Below the pieces are notes generated by a model. That model worked only from the letters and a program-made list of their open reading frames with translations, was not told the DNA's origin and made no database searches. The position numbers were made by a program, and so were the translations under genes. From assembly GCA_030690515.1 (NCBI GenBank), contig JAUYGP010000635.1, forward strand, positions 1 to 6,388: a stretch of DNA of 6,388 nucleotides, written 5' to 3'. Positions 1 to 5,289 of this stretch are shown here, one piece after another. This DNA comes from Giesbergeria sp. GTDB taxonomy: Bacteria > Pseudomonadota > Gammaproteobacteria > Burkholderiales > Burkholderiaceae_C. How positions within the stretch are numbered: the stretch's first letter is position 1; every line of letters starts with the position of its first letter.

Positions 1-110
1 CGTGCCAGGATTTCCTGCTTGCTGCAGCCTTGTCGCACCAACTCCAGTGCGGTTTGTGGCGCGTCGCCGAACACCTTGAATACATGCTCGATGGTGATTT
101 CTTTGGCCAT
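1..110 (-). CDS. proV: Glycine betaine/proline ABC transporter ATP-binding protein ProV, N-terminal fragment
   Basis: Only the first 36 codons are present; the gene runs off the left edge. The visible protein begins MAKEITIEHVFKVFGDAP and continues to a CSKQEILA segment. This matches the N-terminal extension that precedes the Walker A region in ProV/OpuAA-type ATPases (E. coli ProV has IKNLYKIFGEHPQRAF followed by LSKEQILEKTG). In that family the protein powers uptake of glycine betaine, proline or related osmoprotectants with a permease (ProW) and a binding protein (ProX), which should lie further left. The ATG at 108-110 is chosen because a GAGGAG Shine-Dalgarno sits 8 bases upstream and the family match starts within a few residues. 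Walker motifs are outside the window, so the call rests on the N-terminal signature alone. Substrate could also be choline or another quaternary amine. Confidence 0.8.
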   Translation of the reverse strand, partial: MAKEITIEHVFKVFGDAPQTALELVRQGCSKQEILA

Positions 111-118
111 GGGGTGGT

Positions 119-124
119 CTCCTC
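119..124 (-). promoter_or_regulatory. Ribosome binding site of proV
   Basis: GAGGAG on the minus strand, 8 bases before the ATG at 110. It fixes the start of proV. It lies only 5 bases downstream (in mRNA sense) of the strong hairpin at 130-172. Confidence 0.75.
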
Positions 125-129
125 GATAG

Positions 130-172
130 ATGGCAACCGCATCGGTGCGTGTCGCGCCGATGCGGTTGCCAT
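130..172 (-). promoter_or_regulatory. Perfect 16-bp inverted repeat in the proV leader
   Basis: The arms ATGGCAACCGCATCGG (130-145) and its exact reverse complement (157-172) flank an 11-base centre. Inside the centre GCG (147-149) and CGC (153-155) can also pair around TGT, with a T/G wobble joining this to the main stem. As RNA it would form a nearly continuous stem of about 20 bp ending 5 bases before the Shine-Dalgarno. It is not followed by a T-run on either strand, so it does not look like an intrinsic terminator. It could be an RNA element (RNase III site, translation or stability control) or a DNA operator. The repeat itself is directly visible; its role is inferred. Confidence 0.8.
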
Positions 173-425
173 GCCCGGTGGTGCAGGTGCACGCAGGGCG
201 ATAAAAAATGGGCGCTAGGGTGGGGCCCTGTGTTTTGCACGGCGGCGGGCCATGAAAAGTGGTCGCACGCTTCAAAAGAAGTCTGGCAGAGGACTTTTGA
301 AGAACGCAGGCAGCGGGCAAGAGGTGCACCCTGCTTCCCGGGGGCGTCCGAGGCGCTTGGCCAGCTTGATGAATGGGGCGCGCAGCCCGCTGGGCAACCT
401 GGAAGAACCGCCGAGGTCTTGCATT
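173..425 (-). other. Long 5' leader region of proV, no gene recognised
   Basis: This stretch lies between the predicted proV start site (near 449) and the leader hairpin. No reading frame here on either strand looks like a protein I recognise; the plus-strand frames have odd composition, no homology I can see and no good ribosome site. It contains the hairpin at 270-302, short palindromes (GTGCAGGTGCAC at 181-192, GGTGCACC at 323-330), and an A-run at 203-208 that reads as six T on the minus strand. I do not recognise a known riboswitch class. Confidence 0.45.
270..302 (-). repeat. Inverted repeat / stem-loop inside the proV leader
   Basis: Arms CTTCAAAAG (270-278) and CTTTTGAAG (294-302) are perfect 9-bp complements around a 15-base centre. 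Three further base pairs (GTC with GAC in the minus-strand RNA) can extend the stem past a small bulge. It is AT-rich compared with its surroundings and has no T-run after it. The function is unknown; it may be a second structural domain of the leader. Confidence 0.55.
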
Positions 426-440
426 ACCTGCATTGCAGGT
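426..440. promoter_or_regulatory. 15-bp palindrome at the predicted proV transcription start
   Basis: ACCTGCA (426-432), a central T, then TGCAGGT (434-440): perfect 7-bp arms. In the minus-strand direction it begins 15 bases downstream of the -10 hexamer, so it covers roughly +10 to +24. That position suits a repressor operator, or a small hairpin at the 5' end of the mRNA. No regulator can be named. Confidence 0.45.
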
Positions 441-455
441 GTTAAAAGAGGTTAA

Positions 456-483
456 ATTATAGTTATTTGAAACATTTAGTCAA
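456..483 (-). promoter_or_regulatory. Near-consensus sigma70 promoter reading toward proV
   Basis: On the minus strand, TTGACT (483-478) and TATAAT (461-456) are separated by 16 bp of AT-rich sequence. This is five of six and six of six matches to the sigma70 consensus, in the only strongly AT-rich part of the divergent region. The expected start is near position 449, which predicts a leader of about 340 nt before the proV ATG. No equally good promoter was found on the plus strand for the divergent acyltransferase gene. Confidence 0.7.
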
Positions 484-498
484 AACACAGGGTTTTGA
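480..498. promoter_or_regulatory. Operator-like dyad overlapping the proV -35 box
   Basis: TCAAAAC (480-486) and GTTTTGA (492-498) are perfect 7-bp arms around ACAGG. The left arm overlaps the -35 hexamer of the proV promoter. A further TTTGA half-site lies at 466-470, so TTTGA/TCAAA units start at 466, 480 and 494, exactly 14 bp apart with alternating orientation. A DNA-binding regulator is a reasonable guess; none can be named from sequence. Confidence 0.45.
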
Positions 499-660
499 AA
501 ATGTGATAGACAAAAAATTATCAGGAAATTTTCGCCCTTCAAGCGCTGCCTTGTCAACCTGGTAGCTCGCTCGGTGATTACATAGGGTTGTTGGCAACGC
601 CGCTGATGGGCGCATGGCCGGGTATTCAGGTCGGGGTGCCGCTCCATCCCACTCTTCTTC
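499..660 (+). other. Upstream region of the acyltransferase gene, no clear signals
   Basis: About 160 bases between the divergent regulatory block and the acyltransferase start. A possible -35 (TTGTCA, 551-556) has no convincing -10 at proper spacing. There is no Shine-Dalgarno before the ATG at 661; the 12 preceding bases are pyrimidine-rich. An in-frame TGA at 604-606 with no start codon after it limits how far the downstream gene could extend. Confidence 0.4.
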
Positions 661-1779
661 ATGTCCTCTCCTCTCTCCCGCGACCCACTGATCGACATCC
701 TCAAGGCGCTGGCCTGTGCCTTGATCATCTGGCATCACCTGGCTTTTTATGGCCCTATGTCCGATGCCGTGATGCCTTTGTTTCCTGGTCTGTTGACCTG
801 GCTGTACGACGATGCTCGCATGGCGGTGCAGGTGTTTCTGGTGCTGGGAGGGTACCTTTCAGTCGCCCATCTGGCCCCCGAGGGCCGGGCCCGTTTTGGG
901 AGCACGCAGCAACAGGTGGTGCGGCGTTTTACGCGCTTGGTGGTGCCCTACGCTGTAGCGCTGGTAGTGGCGGTGCTGGCTGCTGCCTTGGTGCGGCCCT
1001 GGCTAGACCACTCCAGCGTACCTGCCGAGCCTCGGTTGCCGCAGTTGGTGGCCCACGCTTTGCTCTTGCAGAACATTGTGGGCGAAGAGTCTTTGTCGGC
1101 TGGCGCCTGGTACGTAGCCATCGATTTCCAGCTGTTTCTGATGGCGACGCTGCTGTTTTCAGGTGTTAGGGCTGTGCGCAGTCTGGGCGACCAGGGTGGC
1201 GCTCTGGCGGGCAAGGCCCTGGTGATTATTGGCATGGCAGCTTCGTTGTTGGTGTTCAACCGCCAGCCTGTACTGGACATGTGGGGTCTGTACTTTTTTG
1301 GATCGTACGGCATGGGCATGGTGGTCTACTGGGCGGTTCGCTCACCCCGCCCGGGGTGGTGGCTGGCAGGCTTGGTGGCCCTGGTTGGGCTGGCGTTGGT
1401 GCTGGATTTTCGCGCGCGGATCGCCGTGGCCTTGCTGACCGCGTTGGGGCTGGCATGGGCGCTGCGGCGTCCCCTCAACTGGCCCCAACAAGTGTGGGTG
1501 ACATGGTTACAGCAATGGGGACAGATGTCTTACTCCGTGTTTCTGGTGCATTTTCCCGTGTGTCTTCTGGTGAATGCACTGGTGCATGGCCTGTGGCCTC
1601 AGGTGGTACTGCCGAATGCACTGGGAATGCTTGCAGCATTCATGTTGTCGGCGGTGGCGGGGCGCCTGTTGTACCGCTGGGTGGAGCAACCAGCGCCCAC
1701 ATGGCACCAAGGCCTGCGCTGGCAGGCTGGGCTGGTAGGTGCCGGGTTGCTGGTGGTGCGCGCCAATGCCTGGATGTGA
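661..1779 (+). CDS. Acyltransferase-3 family integral membrane protein
   Basis: A 372-residue, strongly hydrophobic protein with roughly ten membrane segments, typical of the acyltransferase 3 family (OpgC, OafA, NodX relatives), which move acyl groups onto sugars or polymers at or across the inner membrane. Family signatures are visible in order: IIWHHLAFYGP with the double His at 25-26 in the first membrane segment; VFLVLGGYL at 58-66; RRFTRLVVPY at 88-97; AWYVAIDFQLFL at 149-160; SYSVFLVHFPV near 290-300; and a terminal RWVEQPA near 339-345. The ATG at 661 is the only possible start before an upstream in-frame stop, although no Shine-Dalgarno is seen. It is transcribed away from proV and converges on the small membrane gene at 1830. 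The substrate is unknown; an OpgC-like role in modifying periplasmic glucans is possible but not shown by the sequence. Confidence 0.85.
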   Translation: MSSPLSRDPLIDILKALACALIIWHHLAFYGPMSDAVMPLFPGLLTWLYDDARMAVQVFLVLGGYLSVAHLAPEGRARFGSTQQQVVRRFTRLVVPYAVALVVAVLAAALVRPWLDHSSVPAEPRLPQLVAHALLLQNIVGEESLSAGAWYVAIDFQLFLMATLLFSGVRAVRSLGDQGGALAGKALVIIGMAASLLVFNRQPVLDMWGLYFFGSYGMGMVVYWAVRSPRPGWWLAGLVALVGLALVLDFRARIAVALLTALGLAWALRRPLNWPQQVWVTWLQQWGQMSYSVFLVHFPVCLLVNALVHGLWPQVVLPNALGMLAAFMLSAVAGRLLYRWVEQPAPTWHQGLRWQAGLVGAGLLVVRANAWM

Positions 1780-1829
1780 TCGCCCTGCACCAGTAGGTCA
1801 AACCGGTTGTGGCGGATTTCTTGGTGGGG

Positions 1830-2252
1830 TCAGTCTTGGTCTGCTGCCCGTCGGCTCTTGCGCTTGTGGTCGATAAACCAGGCCAGAAAAGGCAGGAGCA
1901 GCATGGAGCCGGGAACGACCCAGATGATCAGATAGGGGCTCACCGAGGAGGCCGAACGCATGACCTGACGCAGGTGCGTGCGCTCGGGTGCGCTCCAGTG
2001 TCCCAGGCGGCGCTGGCGCACCAGCCACACCACCGACCCCTTCATGACGGTCAGTTCGCTGCGTAAGCGGTTCTTTTCACGGGTGTTTCCCGCGAGAAAA
2101 GAGCAGAACCAATCCGGCGCACGTTCCATGCGCCGCTGGAAGGCCGTGGTGGAATCGGGGTCGAAGTCGACGGTGCCCGCAGAGGACTCGTGGGAGCGCG
2201 GGTCCGTTGTGGCGGGTAGGCCGTTCGCCGGGCGGGGGGGCGGAAGGTTCAC
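1830..2252 (-). CDS. Small membrane protein, possibly LETM1-like
   Basis: A 140-residue protein. Residues 1-40 are rich in Pro, Ser, Thr and Asp with little conserved character. Residues 41-100 are charged and probably helical, beginning RMERAPDWFCSFLAG. One membrane segment follows at about 103-127 (SPYLIIWVVPGSMLLLPFLAWF), then a basic tail HKRKSRR. The Arg-rich approach to a Pro-containing VPxxxLLLP segment resembles the membrane segment of LETM1-type proteins, and small bacterial proteins of this kind are often annotated LETM1-like; that assignment is from memory and tentative. The start is a GTG at 2250-2252 without a clear Shine-Dalgarno; a start at Met42 is the main alternative. It lies 28 bases after rnk on the same strand and is probably co-transcribed with it. 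Confidence 0.6.
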   Translation of the reverse strand: MNLPPPRPANGLPATTDPRSHESSAGTVDFDPDSTTAFQRRMERAPDWFCSFLAGNTREKNRLRSELTVMKGSVVWLVRQRRLGHWSAPERTHLRQVMRSASSVSPYLIIWVVPGSMLLLPFLAWFIDHKRKSRRAADQD

Positions 2253-2280
2253 GGAGCCATTTTAGGATGGTCGCCAATGG

Positions 2281-2691
2281 TCAGCGATGAAGCTCTCCAG
2301 AACGCTCGGGCTGATAGATGACTTCCATCACACGGACTGTCATGGTTTTACCCCCGGGGCCTGGCCAGGCCAGTGCATCGCCCACCGACAGGCCAAGCAG
2401 GGCGCTGCCCACTGGGGCAAAAATGGAAATGCGATCCGTGCTTCCGTCCATATCGCGAGGGTAAACCAGCGTCAAGCAAAACTCCTTGCCCGTCTCTTCA
2501 ATAGAGAACTTGACGGTGGAGTTCATGGTGACCACCGTGGCCGGTATCTGCTCGGGGGCAAGCACTTCGGCGCGGTCGAGTTCTGCTTGTAGTTGTACCT
2601 TGCTTGGATAAACGCTAGATGGAATCGCGGCGAGCAGGGCTTCGATACGGTCAAGATCCAGGGAGGACAGGGTGATCGGTGGTTTGGACAC
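2281..2691 (-). CDS. rnk: Nucleoside diphosphate kinase regulator Rnk (GreA/GreB C-terminal-like)
   Basis: A 136-residue protein, the same length as E. coli Rnk. It opens with SKPPITLSSLDLDRIEALL, followed by a short helical region (about 20-50). Its C-terminal FKBP-like domain, shared with transcript cleavage factors GreA/GreB, covers about 55-136. Hallmarks are VTMNSTVKF, LTLVYPRDMD, ISIFAPVGSALLGLSVGD and VMEVIYQPE. Rnk binds RNA polymerase in E. coli and affects nucleoside diphosphate kinase levels; it lacks the long coiled coil of GreA. The frame stays open upstream to 2922, but the true start is the GTG at 2689-2691: an AAGGAA ribosome site lies 7 bases before it, family similarity begins there, and the upstream extension would run through the gltA terminator. 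It follows gltA on the same strand but is separated by that terminator. Confidence 0.9.
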   Translation of the reverse strand: MSKPPITLSSLDLDRIEALLAAIPSSVYPSKVQLQAELDRAEVLAPEQIPATVVTMNSTVKFSIEETGKEFCLTLVYPRDMDGSTDRISIFAPVGSALLGLSVGDALAWPGPGGKTMTVRVMEVIYQPERSGELHR

Positions 2692-2698
2692 GGTGGAC

Positions 2699-2704
2699 TT
2701 CCTT
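2699..2704 (-). promoter_or_regulatory. Ribosome binding site selecting the GTG start of rnk
   Basis: AAGGAA on the minus strand, 7 bases before the GTG at 2691. It supports this GTG over any upstream ATG in the same open frame. Confidence 0.7.
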
Positions 2705-2798
2705 GGCAATGCACAAAGTGCGGAACTGTAGCTGATCGGGAATGTGGCGCCACCCTGCGTGGTTAATGCGCTGGCTTCGCGCTGTGGGGGGTTCCCAA

Positions 2799-2824
2799 TA
2801 AAAAAACCCGCCCAGAGGGCGGGT
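2799..2824 (-). terminator. Intrinsic terminator of the sdh-gltA operon
   Basis: On the minus strand the stem CCCGCCC/GGGCGGG (arms at 2817-2823 and 2807-2813, 3-base loop, one more A/T pair outside) is followed directly by seven T (2806-2800). It lies about 50 bases past the gltA stop and before rnk, so it should end most gltA transcripts. Confidence 0.92.
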
Positions 2825-2833
2825 CGGATAGCG

Positions 2834-2849
2834 TCCACCTTGCGGTGGA
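2834..2849 (-). other. Additional stem-loop in the gltA 3' untranslated region
   Basis: TCCACC (2834-2839) and GGTGGA (2844-2849) pair around a 4-base loop. It sits between the gltA stop and the terminator and has no T-run after it in the transcript direction, so on its own it is not a terminator. It may protect the 3' end or take part in processing. Confidence 0.5.
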
Positions 2850-2872
2850 GGCTAAAAAATTGTGCAGTCCGA

Positions 2873-4165
2873 TTAAACGTCGCGGCGCACAGGGCCGGTG
2901 TAGAGCTGGCGTGGACGGCCAATCTTGTACTCCGGGTCGCTGATCATCTCGTTGAGCTGTGCAATCCAGCCCACAGTACGGGCCAAGGCAAAGACGCCGG
3001 TGAACAAGTTCACAGGGATGCCCATGGCGCGCTGCACGATGCCGGAGTAGAAGTCCACGTTGGGGTAGAGCTTGCGCGAGACAAAGTAGTCGTCTTCCAG
3101 CGCGATGCGCTCGACTTCCTTGGCCAGCTTGAATAGCGGGTCGTTTTGCAGGCCCAATTCAGCCAGTACCTCGTCGCAGGTTTCCTGCATCAACTTGGCG
3201 CGCGGGTCATAGTTCTTGTAGACGCGGTGACCAAAGCCCATCAGCTTGACGCCGGAGTTCTTGTCCTTGACCTTCTCCATGAATTCGCCCACCTTGGAGA
3301 TGCCACCCATGGCCTGGATTTCTTCCAGCATGTTGAGGCAAGCTTCATTGGCTCCGCCATGGGCAGGGCCCCAAAGGCATGCCACACCCGCAGCAATGGC
3401 GGCAAAGGGGTTGGTGCCCGAGGAGCCGCACAGGCGCACCGTGGAGGTGGAAGCGTTTTGCTCGTGGTCAGCGTGCAGGATGAAGATGCGGTCTAGGGCG
3501 CGCTCCAGCACCGGGTTGACCACATAGTCTTCGCACGGCGTGCCAAACATCATGCGCAGGAAATTGCCTGCGTACGACAGTTCGTTGCGCGGGTACATGT
3601 AGGGCTCACCCTTGCCGTACTTGTAGGCCATGGCTACGAGCGTGGGCATCTTGGCGATCAGGCGGATGGCGGCAATGTCGCGGTGCTGCGGATTGTTGAT
3701 GTCTGTGCTGTCATGGTAGAAGGCCGACAGGGCGCCCACCAGACCGGTCAGAACGGCCATGGGGTGTGCATCGCGGCGGAAGCCCCGCAGGAAGAACTGC
3801 ATCTGCTCGTTCACCATGGTGTGGTTAATCACACGCTTGTGGAAATCGCTGCGCTGGTCTTCGTTGGGCAAGTCGCCTTTGAGCAGCAGGTAGCAGGTGT
3901 CCAGGTAATCGCACTTGGTGGCCAACTGCTCGATGGGGTAGCCGCGGTACAGCAACTCGCCCTTGTCGCCATCAATGTAGGTGATGGCCGACTGGCACGA
4001 TGCGGTGGACAGAAAGCCCGGGTCATAGGTAAACATGCCCGTTTGTGCGTACAGCTTACGGATGTCGATAACGTCAGGGCCAATGTTGCCCTGGTAGACC
4101 GGAAGATCCACGCTGGGGCTGCCGTTACTGAACGACAGGGTGGCTTTGTTGTCAGCTAGCTTCAT
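2873..4165 (-). CDS. gltA: Citrate synthase, type II hexameric form
   Basis: Citrate synthase condenses oxaloacetate and acetyl-CoA to citrate, the entry step of the TCA cycle, in the cytoplasm. The 430-residue protein has the Gram-negative type II layout: an N-terminal beta domain (about 1-60, with LYAQTGMFTYDPGF) and then the helical catalytic region. Active-site and substrate segments are present: LHADHEQNAST (His231, His234), GPAHGGANE (His269), GFGHRVYKNYDPR (His313) and NVDFYSG (Asp371), equivalent to E. coli His264, His305 and Asp362 for the last three. Cys211 in FGTPCE corresponds to the E. coli cysteine linked to NADH inhibition, so NADH control is plausible. The ATG at 4165 is chosen over one at 4219 because AAGGA lies 7 bases upstream and family proteins start MKLADNKATL. 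It is the last gene before the terminator and follows sdhE by 57 bases with no evident promoter between. Confidence 0.97.
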   Translation of the reverse strand: MKLADNKATLSFSNGSPSVDLPVYQGNIGPDVIDIRKLYAQTGMFTYDPGFLSTASCQSAITYIDGDKGELLYRGYPIEQLATKCDYLDTCYLLLKGDLPNEDQRSDFHKRVINHTMVNEQMQFFLRGFRRDAHPMAVLTGLVGALSAFYHDSTDINNPQHRDIAAIRLIAKMPTLVAMAYKYGKGEPYMYPRNELSYAGNFLRMMFGTPCEDYVVNPVLERALDRIFILHADHEQNASTSTVRLCGSSGTNPFAAIAAGVACLWGPAHGGANEACLNMLEEIQAMGGISKVGEFMEKVKDKNSGVKLMGFGHRVYKNYDPRAKLMQETCDEVLAELGLQNDPLFKLAKEVERIALEDDYFVSRKLYPNVDFYSGIVQRAMGIPVNLFTGVFALARTVGWIAQLNEMISDPEYKIGRPRQLYTGPVRRDV

Positions 4166-4172
4166 TGTTTCG

Positions 4173-4177
4173 TCCTT
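4173..4177 (-). promoter_or_regulatory. Ribosome binding site deciding the gltA start
   Basis: AAGGA on the minus strand, 7 bases before the ATG at 4165. No comparable site precedes the in-frame ATG at 4219. Confidence 0.7.
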
Positions 4178-4222
4178 CTTGAGATTGTCGATGATCTGGT
4201 CTGGGTGATCTGCAGCCACGGG

Positions 4223-4540
4223 TCAGGCCTGGGCCAACCGGGCTCCACTCTGTCTGAGCATGCCGAGTACTTCACATACTGGCGGTGTGTTCAAGTCGCC
4301 TTCGGGTTCTTTACGACACAGCAGGAGATCCAGCAGGTCGTTGTCCGCAAGATCCATCAGGGCTGTCAGTCCCTGGGCATGCCATTGGGTCAGTGCGGAC
4401 TCGAAACGGGAGAAAAACTGTTCGATGAACAGGTCGTTTTCCAGCAGGCCACGCCGACAACGCCAGTGCAGCTTGCTGAGTTCGCGCGTGTCCAGCAGCG
4501 GTGATGCTGCTGACAGGTCGATGGTCGAGGTTTCACCCAT
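4223..4540 (-). CDS. sdhE: FAD assembly factor SdhE (YgfY/CptB family)
   Basis: A 105-residue cytoplasmic protein. It has the small five-helix SdhE fold pattern: ELSKLHWRCRRGLLENDLFIEQFF carries the diagnostic RGxxE motif at Arg30-Glu34, followed by the DLADNDLLDLLL segment near 63-74. In the family this protein binds apo-SdhA and promotes covalent attachment of FAD, which fits its place directly after sdhB. The start at 4540 lies 18 bases past the sdhB stop and has no clear Shine-Dalgarno, so translation may depend partly on ribosomes leaving sdhB. The N-terminal 15 or so residues are longer than in E. coli SdhE (88 residues). The C-terminal extension after about residue 80 (EGDLNTPPVCEVLGMLRQSG) is also longer than in the E. 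coli protein. Confidence 0.9.
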   Translation of the reverse strand: MGETSTIDLSAASPLLDTRELSKLHWRCRRGLLENDLFIEQFFSRFESALTQWHAQGLTALMDLADNDLLDLLLCRKEPEGDLNTPPVCEVLGMLRQSGARLAQA

Positions 4541-4558
4541 GGCGTTGCAGCGTGCAGG

Positions 4559-5263
4559 TCAGATGGCGCGACGCACCATCAGTTCTTTGATCTTGCCAAT
4601 GGCGCGCGTGGGGTTCAGACCCTTGGGGCAAACGTCCACGCAGTTCATGATCGAGTGGCAGCGGAAGAGGCGATAGGGGTCTTCCAGGTTGTCCAGGCGC
4701 TCGCCCGTGGCCTCGTCGCGGCTATCGGCCAGGAATCGGTACGCTTGCAGCAAACCCGCTGGGCCGACGAATTTGTCCGGGTTCCACCAGAAGCTGGGGC
4801 ATGCGGTGGAGCAGCTGGCGCACAGAATGCATTCGTATAGACCGTCGAGTTCCTCGCGCTGTTCGGGCGACTGCAGACGTTCCTTTTCGGGCGGAATGTT
4901 GTCGTTGATCAGGTAAGGCTTGATCGAGTTGTACTGCTTGAAGAACAGTGTCATGTCCACGATCAGATCGCGGATCACGGGCAGGCCCGGCAGAGGCTTG
5001 AGCACGATGGTGCCCGGCAGCGTGTTCATGTTGGTCAGGCAGGCCAGACCGTTCTTGCCGTTGATGTTCATGGCATCGGAGCCACAAACACCTTCGCGGC
5101 AGGAGCGGCGGAACGACAGGGCCGGGTCCTGCTCCTTGAGCTTGATCAGCGCGTCAAGCAGCATGCGCTCATGGCCGTCGAGTTCAATCTCGATGGTTTG
5201 CATGTAAGGCTTGGTGTCCTTGTCCGGATCGTAGCGGTAGATTTGGAATGTACGTTTTTGCAT
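4559..5263 (-). CDS. sdhB: Succinate dehydrogenase iron-sulfur subunit
   Basis: SdhB carries electrons from the FAD of SdhA to ubiquinone at the inner membrane (complex II). The 234-residue protein has an N-terminal ferredoxin-like domain with [2Fe-2S] ligands Cys55, Cys60, Asp63 and Cys75 (RRSCREGVCGSDAMNING), the same numbering and the same Asp as in E. coli. The C-terminal domain has CILCASCSTACP: Cys145, Cys148, Cys151 with Cys212 for [4Fe-4S], and Cys155, Cys202, Cys208 for [3Fe-4S]. Quinone-site residues Pro156, Trp159, Trp160, His203 and Ile205 match the E. coli set. The start at 5263 (MQKRTFQIYRY) is preferred over 5383, which lies inside sdhA; a GAGAGAAG stretch at 5268-5275 is the likely ribosome site. 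It follows sdhA by 26 bases. Confidence 0.97.
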   Translation of the reverse strand: MQKRTFQIYRYDPDKDTKPYMQTIEIELDGHERMLLDALIKLKEQDPALSFRRSCREGVCGSDAMNINGKNGLACLTNMNTLPGTIVLKPLPGLPVIRDLIVDMTLFFKQYNSIKPYLINDNIPPEKERLQSPEQREELDGLYECILCASCSTACPSFWWNPDKFVGPAGLLQAYRFLADSRDEATGERLDNLEDPYRLFRCHSIMNCVDVCPKGLNPTRAIGKIKELMVRRAI

Positions 5264-5289
5264 GGTGCTTCTCTCGTGGGGCGGCCTGG

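Noticed and set aside
130..172. Reading the 16-bp inverted repeat as a transcription terminator
   Set aside because: Neither strand has a T-run after the stem, and no gene ends next to it on the plus strand.
203..228. Possible terminator/attenuator in the proV leader (GGGC/GCCC stem followed by six T on the minus strand)
   Set aside because: The stem is only 4 bp with an 11-base loop, too weak to call as an intrinsic terminator from sequence alone.
149..455. Plus-strand open frames of 98 and 67 codons in the proV leader
   Set aside because: They overlap each other in different frames, carry no recognisable features and include both hairpin arms; more likely noncoding leader.
551..583. Plus-strand promoter for the acyltransferase (TTGTCA at 551-556)
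   Set aside because: No hexamer close to TATAAT occurs at 16-18 bp spacing, so it was not listed as a promoter.
588..1169. 193-codon plus-strand open frame overlapping the acyltransferase start
   Set aside because: It lies in another frame of a well-recognised membrane protein, has Arg/Gly/Cys-rich composition without domain-like features, and is expected by chance in GC-rich DNA.
1281..1796. 171-codon plus-strand open frame within and past the acyltransferase 3' end
   Set aside because: Low-complexity Gly/Ala/Val composition and full overlap with the real gene indicate a shadow frame.
1780..1829. Bidirectional terminator between the convergent acyltransferase and LETM1-like genes
   Set aside because: No stable inverted repeat with a T-run was found in these 50 bases.
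2692..2922. 77-residue N-terminal extension of Rnk
   Set aside because: It would pass through the intrinsic terminator and into the gltA 3' end, and would make the protein far longer than the 136-residue family norm; a GTG with a good ribosome site explains the start.
3683..4159. 158-codon plus-strand open frame antisense to gltA
   Set aside because: It is opposite a complete, highly conserved citrate synthase; the frame reflects gltA codon bias and has no ribosome site or recognisable domain.
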